DNA from: Flexibacter flexilis DSM 6793
GTDB taxonomy: Bacteria; Bacteroidota; Bacteroidia; Cytophagales; Flexibacteraceae
Reading direction: 5' to 3'
Length of the DNA stretch: 64,000 nucleotides
NCBI RefSeq assembly: GCF_900112255.1
Contig: NZ_FOLE01000002.1
Span: 62,001-126,000 of the forward strand
Position numbers and translations under genes: made by a program. The stretch's first letter is position 1. Each line of letters begins with the position of its first letter. The notes below the pieces were generated by a model, which worked only from the letters and a program-made list of their open reading frames with translations, did no database searches and was not told the DNA's origin. Positions 18,339 through 26,231 of the stretch are shown piece by piece.

Positions 18339-18494
18339 ATGGCTATCACAAGACTAAAGCGCAAAGAAAGAAAAAACCGCGCTCGCGCTAACAACAGAGT
18401 AGCTCGCATTAAGCAGCTTACTAAAGTGCCAGTTATCAAAAATGTTGATGTAGAAGCTATCAAAGCAAGTTTTGCGGCTAACGCTCAAAACTAA
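18339..18494 (+). CDS. Small highly basic protein, 51 residues
   Basis: A short gene of 51 codons starting ATG at 18339 and ending TAA at 18492-18494. Its N-terminal half is extremely basic (MAITRLKRKERKNRARANN, then RVARIKQLTK); the C-terminal half is a milder amphipathic stretch (VPVIKNVDVEAIKASFAANAQ). There is no membrane segment. It is the last gene before the strong hairpin at 18520-18556 and follows rplU, rpmA and the DUF7935-like gene in the same direction. Composition and place suggest an RNA- or ribosome-associated protein, but I cannot name a family and the role is inference. The codon pattern (Arg CGC/CGT, Lys AAA) matches its ribosomal neighbours. Confidence 0.7.
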   Translation: MAITRLKRKERKNRARANNRVARIKQLTKVPVIKNVDVEAIKASFAANAQN

Positions 18495-18519
18495 TTCCTA
18501 CACACAGTATGGCATTAAG

Positions 18520-18556
18520 CAAAAGTCCGACTTGCACGCAGCAGGTCGGACTTTTG
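18520..18556. terminator. Bidirectional terminator at the end of the rplU operon
   Basis: CAAAAGTCCGACTTGC (18520-18535) pairs with GCAGGTCGGACTTTTG (18541-18556), 16 pairs with one G-U and a five-base loop. It sits between convergent stop codons. Confidence 0.8.
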
Positions 18557-18585
18557 GCGTTTGGGAAGCACCGCCGAAACACTAC

Positions 18586-19233
18586 TTATCCATTGGTATA
18601 ATTCCGTATTTCTTGGTCTTTGATAATGTGCTGCCCTTGTCCGAGTGATTGGACGGCTTTAAGCATGGCTTTGGCGAGCAAATCGGTAGCCAATGGTCTC
18701 ATACCTCCCAAAAGTCCCAAGCCATTGAAAAAAGCAAAAACTTTAAGGGCTAAAACCTCCATTTTGCGGTCGCTATTTTTTCGTTCGAGCAATGGCGGAT
18801 TGAAAATCAGCAATTTAGAAAATTGCAAGGCTTTGACAGCATCTTCTAACTCTCCTTTCATTTTGCTATAAAAAATGCGGGATTGCGACGACGCGCCACT
18901 CGACGACACCAACACGTAACAGTTTACGGCATTGGCTTTGGCCGCTTTAGCAAAAGCCAATTGATAATCATAATCCACGATTCTTTGCTGGGCTTGGCTG
19001 CCTGCGACTTTGAGAGTAGTACCCAAACACGAAAACAATACATCTCCCGTAACCAAATGCGCCCACTCTTCGGGCTTGCCAAAGTCAATAATATGTGTGC
19101 GCAACTTGTCGTGTTTGATGCCCAAATCGCGTCTTACAAATACATCAACTTGCTGGTAATCGTCATTTTGCAAGAGCAACTCCAGCAAATCGTGTCCTGT
19201 CGCACCTGTCGCCCCAATAAGTAATGCTTTCAT
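18586..19233 (-). CDS. NAD(P)H-binding SDR-type protein (atypical SDR, HTATIP2-like)
   Basis: A 215-residue Rossmann protein. The nucleotide-binding loop is ALLIGATGATGHDLLELLL (GxxGxxG), followed by DVFVRRDLGI and HIIDFGKPEEW. VLFSCLGTT and CYVLVSSSGASSQSRIFYSKMKGELEDAV match the atypical short-chain dehydrogenases related to HTATIP2, with Tyr-x3-Lys (YSKMK) in the catalytic place. It is cytoplasmic. The substrate is not evident; members often act as sugar- or quinone-related reductases or merely bind NADPH. It is read toward the rplU terminator and is preceded by the lipoprotein gene 39 bases upstream, so the two may be cotranscribed. Confidence 0.8.
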   Translation of the reverse strand: MKALLIGATGATGHDLLELLLQNDDYQQVDVFVRRDLGIKHDKLRTHIIDFGKPEEWAHLVTGDVLFSCLGTTLKVAGSQAQQRIVDYDYQLAFAKAAKANAVNCYVLVSSSGASSQSRIFYSKMKGELEDAVKALQFSKLLIFNPPLLERKNSDRKMEVLALKVFAFFNGLGLLGGMRPLATDLLAKAMLKAVQSLGQGQHIIKDQEIRNYTNG

Positions 19234-19271
19234 GGTCTGTTTTCTTTAGAAATAATAACTTTGGAATTGGA

Positions 19272-20066
19272 TTAATATTGCAACCCTGTTCGGGTCGGAT
19301 TTTTCAAATCTACCCAAAAAATATGAAGCGGTTCGGAGTCTTCTATCTGTCCGTTGGCATTTTTGTCTAATCGCGCAAATACAAACAAAAAGTCATTGTC
19401 TAAATCGTACTCGGAATTGACCACAGAATAATTGTCGGGAACAAGCAATGCCTGACGGTTTCCCTTGCTATCAAACCAATAAAAACGCCGCAAATCATTG
19501 AGATTAATAAATCCGTCGTGGTTGGTATCCTCGTTATAAACCGAAACCATAAAGTAATTTCTTTTAACGGTTTTGTGCTTGAGTGTATCTTCCAAAAACG
19601 AGGGGTAATACAAATTTTTAATAAGAACAGGTTTGTCAAAAAAGTTTTTGCGTTGATTGGTTTCTAAGTCATTATGCGAAATATTAACCAAATTATAGCC
19701 GCAAACCACTTGCAAGCCTGGCAAAAAATGATTGTTCCAATTATTTCCGTTTTTCAGTTCGCCCTCGTAATGTAACTCCGTATTTGAGCCAATAAAACGA
19801 CTGCCGTCTCTTTGATCTATATTTACTTTATACAACGGCGTAAGCCTTACATGCTGAATACCAGTCAATAACACACCGTTGGGACGCGTTTCAAGTACCA
19901 AAGAATCTTTGGAGAAACCGTTCACCCTTTTCTCTTCCTCTTGGCGGCTGACACTGCTTGCATTGTCGGCCTGATGCACCGCAAATCCTTTTGACTCTAA
20001 TTGAGAATCCGAAGAGCAGCTAACCAAACCCGCAAGAAAACCAAGAACTAAACAACTGTATTTCAT
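19272..20066 (-). CDS. Lipoprotein with two EF-hand-like calcium loops
   Basis: A 264-residue protein with a lipoprotein signal ending in LVSC (Cys17). I do not recognise the family. Mid-protein text such as GVLLTGIQHVRLTPLYKVNIDQRDGSRFIGSN and NNWNNHFLPGLQVVCGYNLVNIS suggests a beta-rich fold. Two short loops have the spacing of calcium sites: DTNHDGFINLND and DKNANGQIEDSE, each with acidic or Asn residues at positions 1, 3, 5 and 12 (the second in part), as in dockerin or EF-hand loops. They lie about 40 residues apart in the C-terminal half. The protein is likely on the outer or inner membrane facing the periplasm. It precedes the SDR-type gene. Confidence 0.7.
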   Translation of the reverse strand: MKYSCLVLGFLAGLVSCSSDSQLESKGFAVHQADNASSVSRQEEEKRVNGFSKDSLVLETRPNGVLLTGIQHVRLTPLYKVNIDQRDGSRFIGSNTELHYEGELKNGNNWNNHFLPGLQVVCGYNLVNISHNDLETNQRKNFFDKPVLIKNLYYPSFLEDTLKHKTVKRNYFMVSVYNEDTNHDGFINLNDLRRFYWFDSKGNRQALLVPDNYSVVNSEYDLDNDFLFVFARLDKNANGQIEDSEPLHIFWVDLKNPTRTGLQY

Positions 20067-20257
20067 ATACTTATTTCAAAAAAACAATAAATCTATTTTC
20101 TTAGAAAAACATTATTCATTTCTATCAGAATCAGCAGCTTTCTACATTCCTCCTCTCCAGTGATTGACAGAATTAAATGCTTCCCCATTGTTTAAAAGTA
20201 CGCGTTGAAACACGGAATTACAAGTGTGGGAGGTAAAAATAGAGTGGTTTTCGTCAA

Positions 20258-21259
20258 TTATTCTGCTACTTTCAAAACTGTTCGGCCTTTGAGTTTTCCT
20301 TCCAAAATCAAATCTATTTTCTCGGAAAGCTGCTCGAAAGTAATTTCGTTGGCCGTGTCGGCTAAGTGGCGGGGCTTCCAAGCGTCGGCCAGATTTCCCC
20401 AGATTTTGAGGCGATGCGCCATCGGACAATTCTGTGAATCAATGCCTGCAAGCGTCACGCCGCGCAAAATGAACGGGAATATCGTCAGTTCTAATTTTAC
20501 AGAAGCCACATTGCCGCAGCAAGCCACCACACCCAACGGGCTAGTAGTTTTGATGATATTTTCGAGAATAACACCGCCCACCGTATCGACAGCACCCGCA
20601 AACAGCGGTTTGAGCAACGGTTTTTTGTCAAAATTTTCGATTTCACTGCGCAACAAAATTTCTTTAGCTCCCAAACCCGTCAGATACGCTTTTTCGGATT
20701 CTTTGCCCGTAACGGCCACCACCCAATAACCCAAGTGGCTGAGAATGGCCACGCTCAAAGCACCTACACCACCCGTCGCACCCGACACTACAATTTTCCC
20801 GTCCGAAGGCTGCACCAATTCCACAAGCCGAGCCACCGACATTCCCGCCGTAAAACCCGCTGTGCCGTAAATCATGGCTTCTTTCATGGTCATTTTTTCG
20901 GGCAAAGGCACTGCCCAAGCAGCAGGAACTTTGATGTATTCGGCAAAACCGCCATCCGTATTCATCCCCAAATCATAACTGGTTACGATTACTTGCTGAC
21001 CAACGGCAACCGTCGGGCTATTGGACTGCTCCACCACACCGACCGCATCAATGCCTGGGGTGTGTGGATAATGGCGCGTAACGCCTTTGTTGCCGCTGGC
21101 CGATAGCGCGTCTTTGTAGTTGAGGGAACTGTAATGCACCCGAACCAAAATTTCGTCGTTTTCTAAGGCCGCGAAGGGCATGGATTGTACCGAACGCATG
21201 TATTGGCCGTCTCGCTCTTCGATGCGGAAGGCGCGAAATGTAGAATCTGTTGTTGCCAT
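20258..21259 (-). CDS. YhdH/YhfP-type quinone oxidoreductase (medium-chain, acrylyl-CoA reductase-like)
   Basis: A 333-residue zinc-free medium-chain reductase. Blocks seen are FAALENDEILVRVHYSSLNYKDALSASG, HTPGIDAVGVVEQS, the NADPH loop VVSGATGGVGALSVAILSHLGY, and the C-terminal FILRGVTLAGIDSQNCP, which are typical of YhdH. It would use NADPH to reduce an alpha,beta-unsaturated acyl or quinone substrate. It is divergent from an HxlR-type regulator gene 138 bases away, and a YodB-like operator sits over its presumed promoter (21325-21340), suggesting induction by quinones or other electrophiles. Confidence 0.88.
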   Translation of the reverse strand: MATTDSTFRAFRIEERDGQYMRSVQSMPFAALENDEILVRVHYSSLNYKDALSASGNKGVTRHYPHTPGIDAVGVVEQSNSPTVAVGQQVIVTSYDLGMNTDGGFAEYIKVPAAWAVPLPEKMTMKEAMIYGTAGFTAGMSVARLVELVQPSDGKIVVSGATGGVGALSVAILSHLGYWVVAVTGKESEKAYLTGLGAKEILLRSEIENFDKKPLLKPLFAGAVDTVGGVILENIIKTTSPLGVVACCGNVASVKLELTIFPFILRGVTLAGIDSQNCPMAHRLKIWGNLADAWKPRHLADTANEITFEQLSEKIDLILEGKLKGRTVLKVAE

Positions 21260-21324
21260 TTCTATTTCGTTTAATTATGCTTAATTTTGGTCTAAAATCT
21301 GTATAATCAAATTGCAAATCAAGA

Positions 21325-21340
21325 CCTTACAAAAAGTAGG
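21325..21340. promoter_or_regulatory. Candidate YodB/QorR-type operator between yhdH-like and hxlR-like genes
   Basis: CCTTACAAAAAGTAGG keeps the TAC-N5-GTA core; on the minus strand it reads TACTTTTTGTAAG, close to the operator TACTWTTTGTAAGTA that I recall for the redox-sensing MarR/DUF24 repressors YodB and CatR. It overlaps a -7-like TACTTTTTG for the reductase gene. Confidence 0.5.
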
Positions 21341-21397
21341 CAAACGAACATTTAGTACAGTTTTGGTTATTGTCAGGGGCTTAGAAAATATAAAAAG

Positions 21398-21718
21398 ATG
21401 GAAAAAAGTTATTGCCCAATAGATACGTTTATCAACGTGATAAAAGGAAAGCGCAAAGGGACTATCATCTTGCACCTGCGGCAAGGCGACAAACGATACA
21501 GCGAGCTGGTGCGTCTGTTGCCAGACATTAGCGAACGAATGCTTACCAAGCAGCTCAAAGAACTTGAAGAAGACGGATTGATTTTGCGCACGGTATTTCC
21601 CGAAGTGCCGCCGCGCGTGGAATATCGACTCTCGCCACTCGGACAAGAAATTTATCCCTACCTCAAAGGAATGTATAAAGGCGGTATGCTTTTGGAAAAT
21701 TTGATTGATAATACCTAA
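21398..21718 (+). CDS. HxlR-family (DUF24) transcriptional regulator
   Basis: A 106-residue winged-helix protein of normal length. The family opening is YCPIDTFINVIKGKRKGTIILHLRQGDKRYSELVRLLPDISERMLTKQLKELEEDGLI, followed by the wing with RVEYRLSPLGQEIYPYL. There is a single Cys (Cys6) immediately before Pro, at the place used as a redox switch in YodB/CatR/QorR. It is divergent from the quinone oxidoreductase gene, the same layout as QorR/qor2, with a matching operator-like site between. The most likely role is a repressor of that gene that lets go after Cys oxidation or alkylation. It ends at a strong hairpin (21724-21760). Confidence 0.88.
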   Translation: MEKSYCPIDTFINVIKGKRKGTIILHLRQGDKRYSELVRLLPDISERMLTKQLKELEEDGLILRTVFPEVPPRVEYRLSPLGQEIYPYLKGMYKGGMLLENLIDNT

Positions 21719-21723
21719 AAAAA

Positions 21724-21760
21724 GGCCGTTATTTGTTTGTAAATCAAGCAAATAACGGCC
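21724..21760. terminator. Bidirectional terminator
   Basis: GGCCGTTATTTG (21724-21735) pairs perfectly with CAAATAACGGCC (21749-21760), flanked by A7 on the left and T4 on the right, between convergent genes. Confidence 0.85.
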
Positions 21761-21780
21761 TTTTGTATTTTATAATAATA

Positions 21781-22204
21781 TTACTGTTGCGCAATCGTTA
21801 CGGTTTTGGTCAGATAGTTTGTGCCATTTTGCTGAAATTTCAGGTAATAAGTACCTGCTTGTATTGCTTTAAATTTGTACGTTGCGCGTCGGCTTGGGAC
21901 ATCTTGCGTACACATGCAGCCCTGATATTTGGCTACGACACTAATGGTTCGGGTGTTGTTTGCGCCGACAGCTTCTTCAAATTTTCCGAAATCGCCGCAA
22001 CCGTTATAGCAACTAAACGAAACAGTATAGTTAAGTTCTTGGTTTACCAGCCCTGTACTTGGCCCATCTACCTCGTTTACAGCTTCATTTCTGTACGAAG
22101 TGCAATCGCTATCTTTATCCTTGCATTCGAGGTCTTTGCAACAGTCCCCCCAAAAAAGAGGCAGCCAACAAAAGGCTTGCAAAAATGATATATTTTTTTG
22201 TCAT
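21781..22204 (-). pseudogene. Cys-rich secreted protein gene interrupted by a frameshift
   Basis: An ATG at 22202-22204 starts a signal peptide (MTKKYIIFASLLLAASFLG), but that frame stops after 29 codons. The main frame, open from about 22182 to the stop at 21781, encodes a Cys-rich exported-looking domain (CCKDLECKDKDSDC; CYNGCGDF; CMCTQD) and a closing beta stretch AGTYYLKFQQNG. The two frames meet at a run of six T and six G (plus-strand C6A6, 22146-22157). Removing one base there gives a continuous 140-residue protein. The break may be a real mutation, slipped-strand phase variation, or a sequencing error. The family is not recognised. Confidence 0.65.
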
Positions 22205-22317
22205 AACTATGTTTTTTTGATGAAAATTTTATTTTAATAAATTGTACTGTTTTTGCCAATATAGGCACAAAACATACCACAGATTTGTTTTATTATATTA
22301 TCGAATAAAAAAATCAT

Positions 22318-22794
22318 TTATTCTCCTAATTGATAAACATATTCTTCGATGGCCGCTTGCCGCGCATTGGCAAAGTCGGTTTCCGTCCCAATTTTCACAA
22401 AGCCACACTTCTCCAAAACCCTTTGCGAACCGTAATTGTCAAAAGCTACGCGGCCATACATCGGCCTGCTGGTTTCTATTTCCAAAAATGCCTGCAAAGC
22501 AGCCGTCGCGATTCCTTTTCCCCAACATTTTCGGTCGAGCCAATAAGTAATTTGTGCCTCGCCCATGCTCTCATATTTGCCCACGCTGCCCGCGATGGCT
22601 CTACCAACTTTAATCGTGCGTACCTGAATGCTGGGGTCGAGCAACAATTTTTCCCATTTTTCGAGATAAGCAGCTTTGTTGTTGGGGTCTTGGGACGTGA
22701 ACGCCGCCAAATAGCAGGCTTCGGGGTCGCGCTGAAATTCAAAGAAATAACGTAAGTCCTTTTTTTGGGTCGGTGTTAGCGTAATTTTTGGCAT
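22318..22794 (-). CDS. GNAT-family N-acetyltransferase
   Basis: A 158-residue acetyltransferase. After an N-terminal part with LRYFFEFQRDPEACYLAAFT, the central strand AGSVGKYESMGEAQITYWLDRKCWGKGIATAALQAFLE contains the acetyl-CoA loop (W-GKGIATAAL, a variant of QxxGxG/A). It ends with YGRVAFDNYGSQRVLEKCGFVKIG, the usual RimJ/RimL-like close. It transfers an acetyl group from acetyl-CoA to an amine; the substrate is not known. It is a single gene between other small metabolic genes on the same strand, with 143 bases to the upstream AHSA1-like gene. Confidence 0.88.
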   Translation of the reverse strand: MPKITLTPTQKKDLRYFFEFQRDPEACYLAAFTSQDPNNKAAYLEKWEKLLLDPSIQVRTIKVGRAIAGSVGKYESMGEAQITYWLDRKCWGKGIATAALQAFLEIETSRPMYGRVAFDNYGSQRVLEKCGFVKIGTETDFANARQAAIEEYVYQLGE

Positions 22795-22878
22795 TGATGT
22801 ATTTAATTTTTGGGATTAAAATCTACGTAAAATTAAAATTTTAGGCTTACGCACCGCACTATTTTGCACAAAAAAACA

Positions 22879-22911
22879 AACCCTTATAGCTTTTCGGGGT
22901 CTATAAGGGTT
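22879..22911 (-). terminator. Terminator after the AHSA1-like gene
   Basis: AACCCTTATAG (22879-22889) pairs with CTATAAGGGTT (22901-22911). On the minus strand the stem runs into TTTGTTTTTTTG. Confidence 0.75.
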
Positions 22912-22937
22912 CGGATATAAATGAATCAATACAATGG

Positions 22938-23360
22938 TTATTCTACCACTTTGCGCATTTCGGCGATAATGCCCGCCCAGCTTTCGGCAGAATGTGCGGC
23001 GCGAGCCTCGTCGTAGTTGGTTTGGGTAATGGTAAGCAATGTTCCGTCAGGATGTGGGGCTACCGCGTAGCTAACGAGTAAATAATTTTCGGGCAAGTCG
23101 GGCATATTACTCCAATTGCTCAAATAACTGTATTTCAGGCTTTTTTCGTGCGTGTATTCCAACACCGTGCCTTTGTCTTGGTAGGCTTGTCCTTCCCATT
23201 CGCCCGAAAAAACAACAGGACTTCCCACTTGCCAAGTGCTTTGTAGATTTGTGCCAAAAAAATATTGTTTCACCAATTCGGGTTGGGTCAGAGCCGCCCA
23301 AACTTTGCTTACGTCGGCTTTGAGTACCGCCTCATAACTTACAGGAAAATGCGTTTGCAT
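22938..23360 (-). CDS. SRPBCC/AHSA1-domain protein
   Basis: A 140-residue START-like protein. It opens with FPVSYEAVLKADVSKVWAALTQPELVKQYFFG, the typical activator-of-Hsp90-homologue (AHSA1) start, continues with GSPVVFSGEWEGQAYQDKGTVLEYTHEKSLKYSYLS, and ends with a C-terminal helix (AESWAGIIAEMRKVVE) closing the ligand cavity. Such proteins bind hydrophobic ligands, and many accompany a regulator gene. An AraC-type regulator gene lies 57 bases upstream on the same strand and may be cotranscribed with it. No catalytic residue can be assigned. Confidence 0.87.
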   Translation of the reverse strand: MQTHFPVSYEAVLKADVSKVWAALTQPELVKQYFFGTNLQSTWQVGSPVVFSGEWEGQAYQDKGTVLEYTHEKSLKYSYLSNWSNMPDLPENYLLVSYAVAPHPDGTLLTITQTNYDEARAAHSAESWAGIIAEMRKVVE

Positions 23361-23417
23361 ACGTTTTCAAATCTTTATGTTGAACTAATGGGCAGCAAGT
23401 TAGCGGTGCGGCGGCGG

Positions 23418-24347
23418 TTACGGATTGCGTTTTCTGGATTTTTTTAGGTTCATGGGCGTAAGTCCAAACTTTTTCTTAAACGCATTATTGAAATGCTGCG
23501 GCGTGGCATAACCCAAACGTTCGGCAATATCAGCGGCAAAATATTGACTGTCAATTATTTGATGATAGGCCCATTGCAAACGCTGCTGTGTCAGGTAGCC
23601 GAAAAGCGTATTGCCGAAAGTCTCCTTAAAACCTCGTTTGAGTTTGTATTCGTTCAGGCCGACTTGCTTAGACACTTCCGACAAATTGGGTGGCTCGTGA
23701 AGGCGTTGGTTAATGAAATCGCGGGCAGCTATTATTTTTTCTTTGTCGGTTTTACTACGCAAAAAAGCCTCATCTTGGGTGGCGCGGTACTCCGCTTGGG
23801 CGCAAGCCTCCACAGACATCACCAACAAATCTAAGGCTTTGGACAATAAAAAATGCTCCTCAATTTGTCCCGTAAAACCCTCGTGCAGAATCTCTTGCAA
23901 TGTCTGCTGAATGGGTGTATCTATCGCGCCCCAATGTTCCGTAAGAATTACGCTTTGGCCTGCGGCTACTTTTTCGCAAAATATTTTGAGTGCGTCCGTG
24001 CCGTGTTGGGCGTAGCGCAAAAAGGCTTCTTTCGTGAAATTCACGCCAAACGTTTCGATTTCGAGGGTTTTGTTATAAACTTCCAACTCAAATTCGGGCG
24101 AGTACATGAGGTTGTGATGGCCGCCAATCAAATCGTAAGTTTTGCCCAACTGCTTGTGCGTGAATCGGTAATCGCCGCGCGTACCAAAATGCAACTGTAC
24201 CCAGTCTTGCATGGAACTACGCGCCGATACGCTTTCGTGGCGGTCGGTGCGCGAAAGGCCGTAGCCAATCAGTAGCCCGTCTGGGTGTTGCCAAATGGTG
24301 CTTTCCGACTGTCCATTCCCAAAAGGGCGCGTAATGGTTTGTTTCAT
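23418..24347 (-). CDS. AraC-family transcriptional regulator
   Basis: A 309-residue regulator. The C-terminal 100 residues form the double helix-turn-helix: AARDFINQRLHEPPNLSEVSKQVGLNEYKLKRGFKETFGNTLFGYLTQQRLQWAY, then YFAADIAERLGYATPQHFNNAFKKKFGLTPMNLKKS. The N-terminal part (about 1-150) contains LVQLHFGTRGDYRFTH-like sequence (residues 51-66 region) and SPEFELEVYNKTLEIETFGVNF, a cupin-like sensing domain seen in PchR-type relatives. It is cytoplasmic. The AHSA1-like gene lies downstream by 57 bases and is the nearest candidate partner. A terminator at 24393-24430 insulates it from the aldehyde dehydrogenase gene. Confidence 0.9.
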   Translation of the reverse strand: MKQTITRPFGNGQSESTIWQHPDGLLIGYGLSRTDRHESVSARSSMQDWVQLHFGTRGDYRFTHKQLGKTYDLIGGHHNLMYSPEFELEVYNKTLEIETFGVNFTKEAFLRYAQHGTDALKIFCEKVAAGQSVILTEHWGAIDTPIQQTLQEILHEGFTGQIEEHFLLSKALDLLVMSVEACAQAEYRATQDEAFLRSKTDKEKIIAARDFINQRLHEPPNLSEVSKQVGLNEYKLKRGFKETFGNTLFGYLTQQRLQWAYHQIIDSQYFAADIAERLGYATPQHFNNAFKKKFGLTPMNLKKSRKRNP

Positions 24348-24392
24348 TTTTTCGGCAAAATATTCTGATACAATATTTCTCTAAAATATACA

Positions 24393-24430
24393 AAAAACAC
24401 CATTCAGGAAATGCCCCAAATGGTGTTTTT
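24393..24430 (-). terminator. Terminator after the aldehyde dehydrogenase gene
   Basis: AAAAACACCATT (24393-24404) pairs with AATGGTGTTTTT (24419-24430). On the minus strand the stem continues into a T run, 29 bases after the stop codon. Confidence 0.8.
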
Positions 24431-24458
24431 ATTTTATACAATTTTATTCACTTTAAGA

Positions 24459-26018
24459 TTAAATATCAAATTTAATTCCTTGAGCCAAAGGCAATTGAGT
24501 GCTATAATTGATGGTATTGGTTTGGCGACGCATATACGCTTTCCAAGCATCAGAGCCAGACTCGCGGCCTCCGCCAGTTTCTTTTTCGCCACCAAATGCG
24601 CCACCGATTTCCGCCCCCGACGTGCCAATATTGACGTTAGCAATACCGCAATCCGAACCCCAATGCGTCAAAAACGCTTCCGTTTCGCGCATATTGGTCG
24701 AGAAAATCGAAGAAGACAAGCCTTGTTTCACGCCGTTTTGCAACGCGATGGCTTCTTCTACGCCACCCGTGTAGCGGATAAGATAAAGAATCGGCGCGAA
24801 GGTTTCTTCTTGCACCATTTCGTAATGATTTTGGGCTTCCACTATGGCAGGGCGCACGTAAGTACCTGATTCAAAACCTTCTCCACTTACCAAAGAGCCG
24901 CCAGTTAGCAACTTGCCGCCTTCTTTTTGTACGTGTTCGAGGGCGTTGGTAAAGGCTTTTACAGCGTCTTTGTCAATCAATGGCCCAACAAGCGTCCCTT
25001 CTTTGAGCGGGTTGCCGATTGGCAATTGTTCGTAGATTTTAACCAAACGATTTTTGATTTCCTCGTATTGGCTTTCGTGTACGATGATGCGGCGCGTGGT
25101 CGTGCAACGTTGGCCAGCCGTACCCACCGCGCCAAACACGATAGCTCTTACGGCCATCTCAAGGTCTGCGTTTGGTGTTACGATAATGGCATTGTTACCG
25201 CCCAATTCCAACAAGGCTTTGCCTAAGCGCGCGCCAACGGCTGCGCCTACTTTTTTGCCCATACGTGTAGAACCTGTGGCCGAAACCAACGGAACGCGCA
25301 CGTCGTTAGACATCAACTCGCCGATTTGTGCATCGCCAATGATGAGGCTGAACACACCTTCTGGCAAGTTATTTTCTTTCAAAACACTGGAAATAATATG
25401 TTGGCAAGCCACAGCCGTAAGCGGTGTTTTTTCGGATGGTTTCCAAATGCACACATCGCCACACACGGCGGCAAGCATTGAGTTCCAAGACCATACGGCC
25501 ACTGGGAAGTTAAACGCCGAGATGATGCCCACGATGCCCAACGGATGATATTGTTCGTACATGCGGTGTTCTGGACGCTCCGAGTGCATAGTCAGGCCGT
25601 ACATTTGGCGCGACAGCCCTACGGCAAAATCGCAGATGTCCACCATTTCTTGTACTTCGCCCAAGCCTTCTTGGTAAATTTTGCCCATTTCGTAGCTCAC
25701 CAATTTGCCCAAAGGCTCTTTGTATTGGCGCAAACGGTCTCCGATTTGGCGCACGATTTCCCCACGCTTCGGCGCAGGAACTCGTTGCCATACGGCAAAT
25801 GCTTTTTGAGCAGTTTGTACTACGGTTTCGTAATCGGCAGCAGTGGCCATCTGTACGGCAGCAATCAGTTTGCCATCAGCAGGCGAGTAAATTTCTTTGG
25901 TGTTCGGATTGCCCAAGCCGCCCCATTCGAGGCCAGTGCTATACGCAGGGTTTAATTCCTTGATACCCAACTGTTGGAGTACCTCACTAATTTGGGTGTT
26001 GGTTGCGGTAGATTGCAT
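24459..26018 (-). CDS. ALDH7-type aldehyde dehydrogenase
   Basis: A 519-residue NAD-dependent aldehyde dehydrogenase. Visible are the N-terminal LQQLGIKELNPAYSTGLEWGG (an ALDH7 feature), the cofactor part GIVGIISAFNFPVAVWSWNSMLA, the strand VSATGSTRMGKKV, KALLELGGNNAIIV with the general-base Glu, and GTAGQRCTTTRRIIVHES with the catalytic Cys. FGGEKETGGGRESGSDAWKAYMRRQTNTINYS at the end also fits ALDH7 (antiquitin, AmaB). The expected substrate is alpha-aminoadipate semialdehyde or its cyclic form in lysine breakdown; this follows from family, not from context. It is monocistronic with a -7 box at 26086-26093. Confidence 0.92.
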   Translation of the reverse strand: MQSTATNTQISEVLQQLGIKELNPAYSTGLEWGGLGNPNTKEIYSPADGKLIAAVQMATAADYETVVQTAQKAFAVWQRVPAPKRGEIVRQIGDRLRQYKEPLGKLVSYEMGKIYQEGLGEVQEMVDICDFAVGLSRQMYGLTMHSERPEHRMYEQYHPLGIVGIISAFNFPVAVWSWNSMLAAVCGDVCIWKPSEKTPLTAVACQHIISSVLKENNLPEGVFSLIIGDAQIGELMSNDVRVPLVSATGSTRMGKKVGAAVGARLGKALLELGGNNAIIVTPNADLEMAVRAIVFGAVGTAGQRCTTTRRIIVHESQYEEIKNRLVKIYEQLPIGNPLKEGTLVGPLIDKDAVKAFTNALEHVQKEGGKLLTGGSLVSGEGFESGTYVRPAIVEAQNHYEMVQEETFAPILYLIRYTGGVEEAIALQNGVKQGLSSSIFSTNMRETEAFLTHWGSDCGIANVNIGTSGAEIGGAFGGEKETGGGRESGSDAWKAYMRRQTNTINYSTQLPLAQGIKFDI

Positions 26019-26085
26019 ATTGGTAAAAACAAATTTTTAATTGTTATGGCTATTGCCACCCAAAATGAATGGCCGAATAGCTTTG

Positions 26086-26093
26086 CAAAAGTA
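26086..26093 (-). promoter_or_regulatory. -7 box for the aldehyde dehydrogenase gene
   Basis: The minus strand reads TACTTTTG (TAnnTTTG), 67 bases before the start codon; a TTTG lies 14 bases further up. Confidence 0.45.
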
Positions 26094-26172
26094 CAAAAAT
26101 TACGGAGCAAAGACAGTTGTCCGAAAAATAAGATTTGCCAAGGCCATTCCCTAAAGTCATTTTAAACAAAAA

Positions 26173-26198
26173 GAGGATAAAATCTACATTTTACCCTC
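26173..26198 (-). terminator. Terminator after the leucyl aminopeptidase gene
   Basis: On the minus strand GAGGGTAAAAT pairs with ATTTTATCCTC (one G-U) over a four-base loop, followed by TTTTTGTTT. Confidence 0.75.
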
Positions 26199-26231
26199 TC
26201 CTATTATATTATTCAAATATTGTTCTGATGC

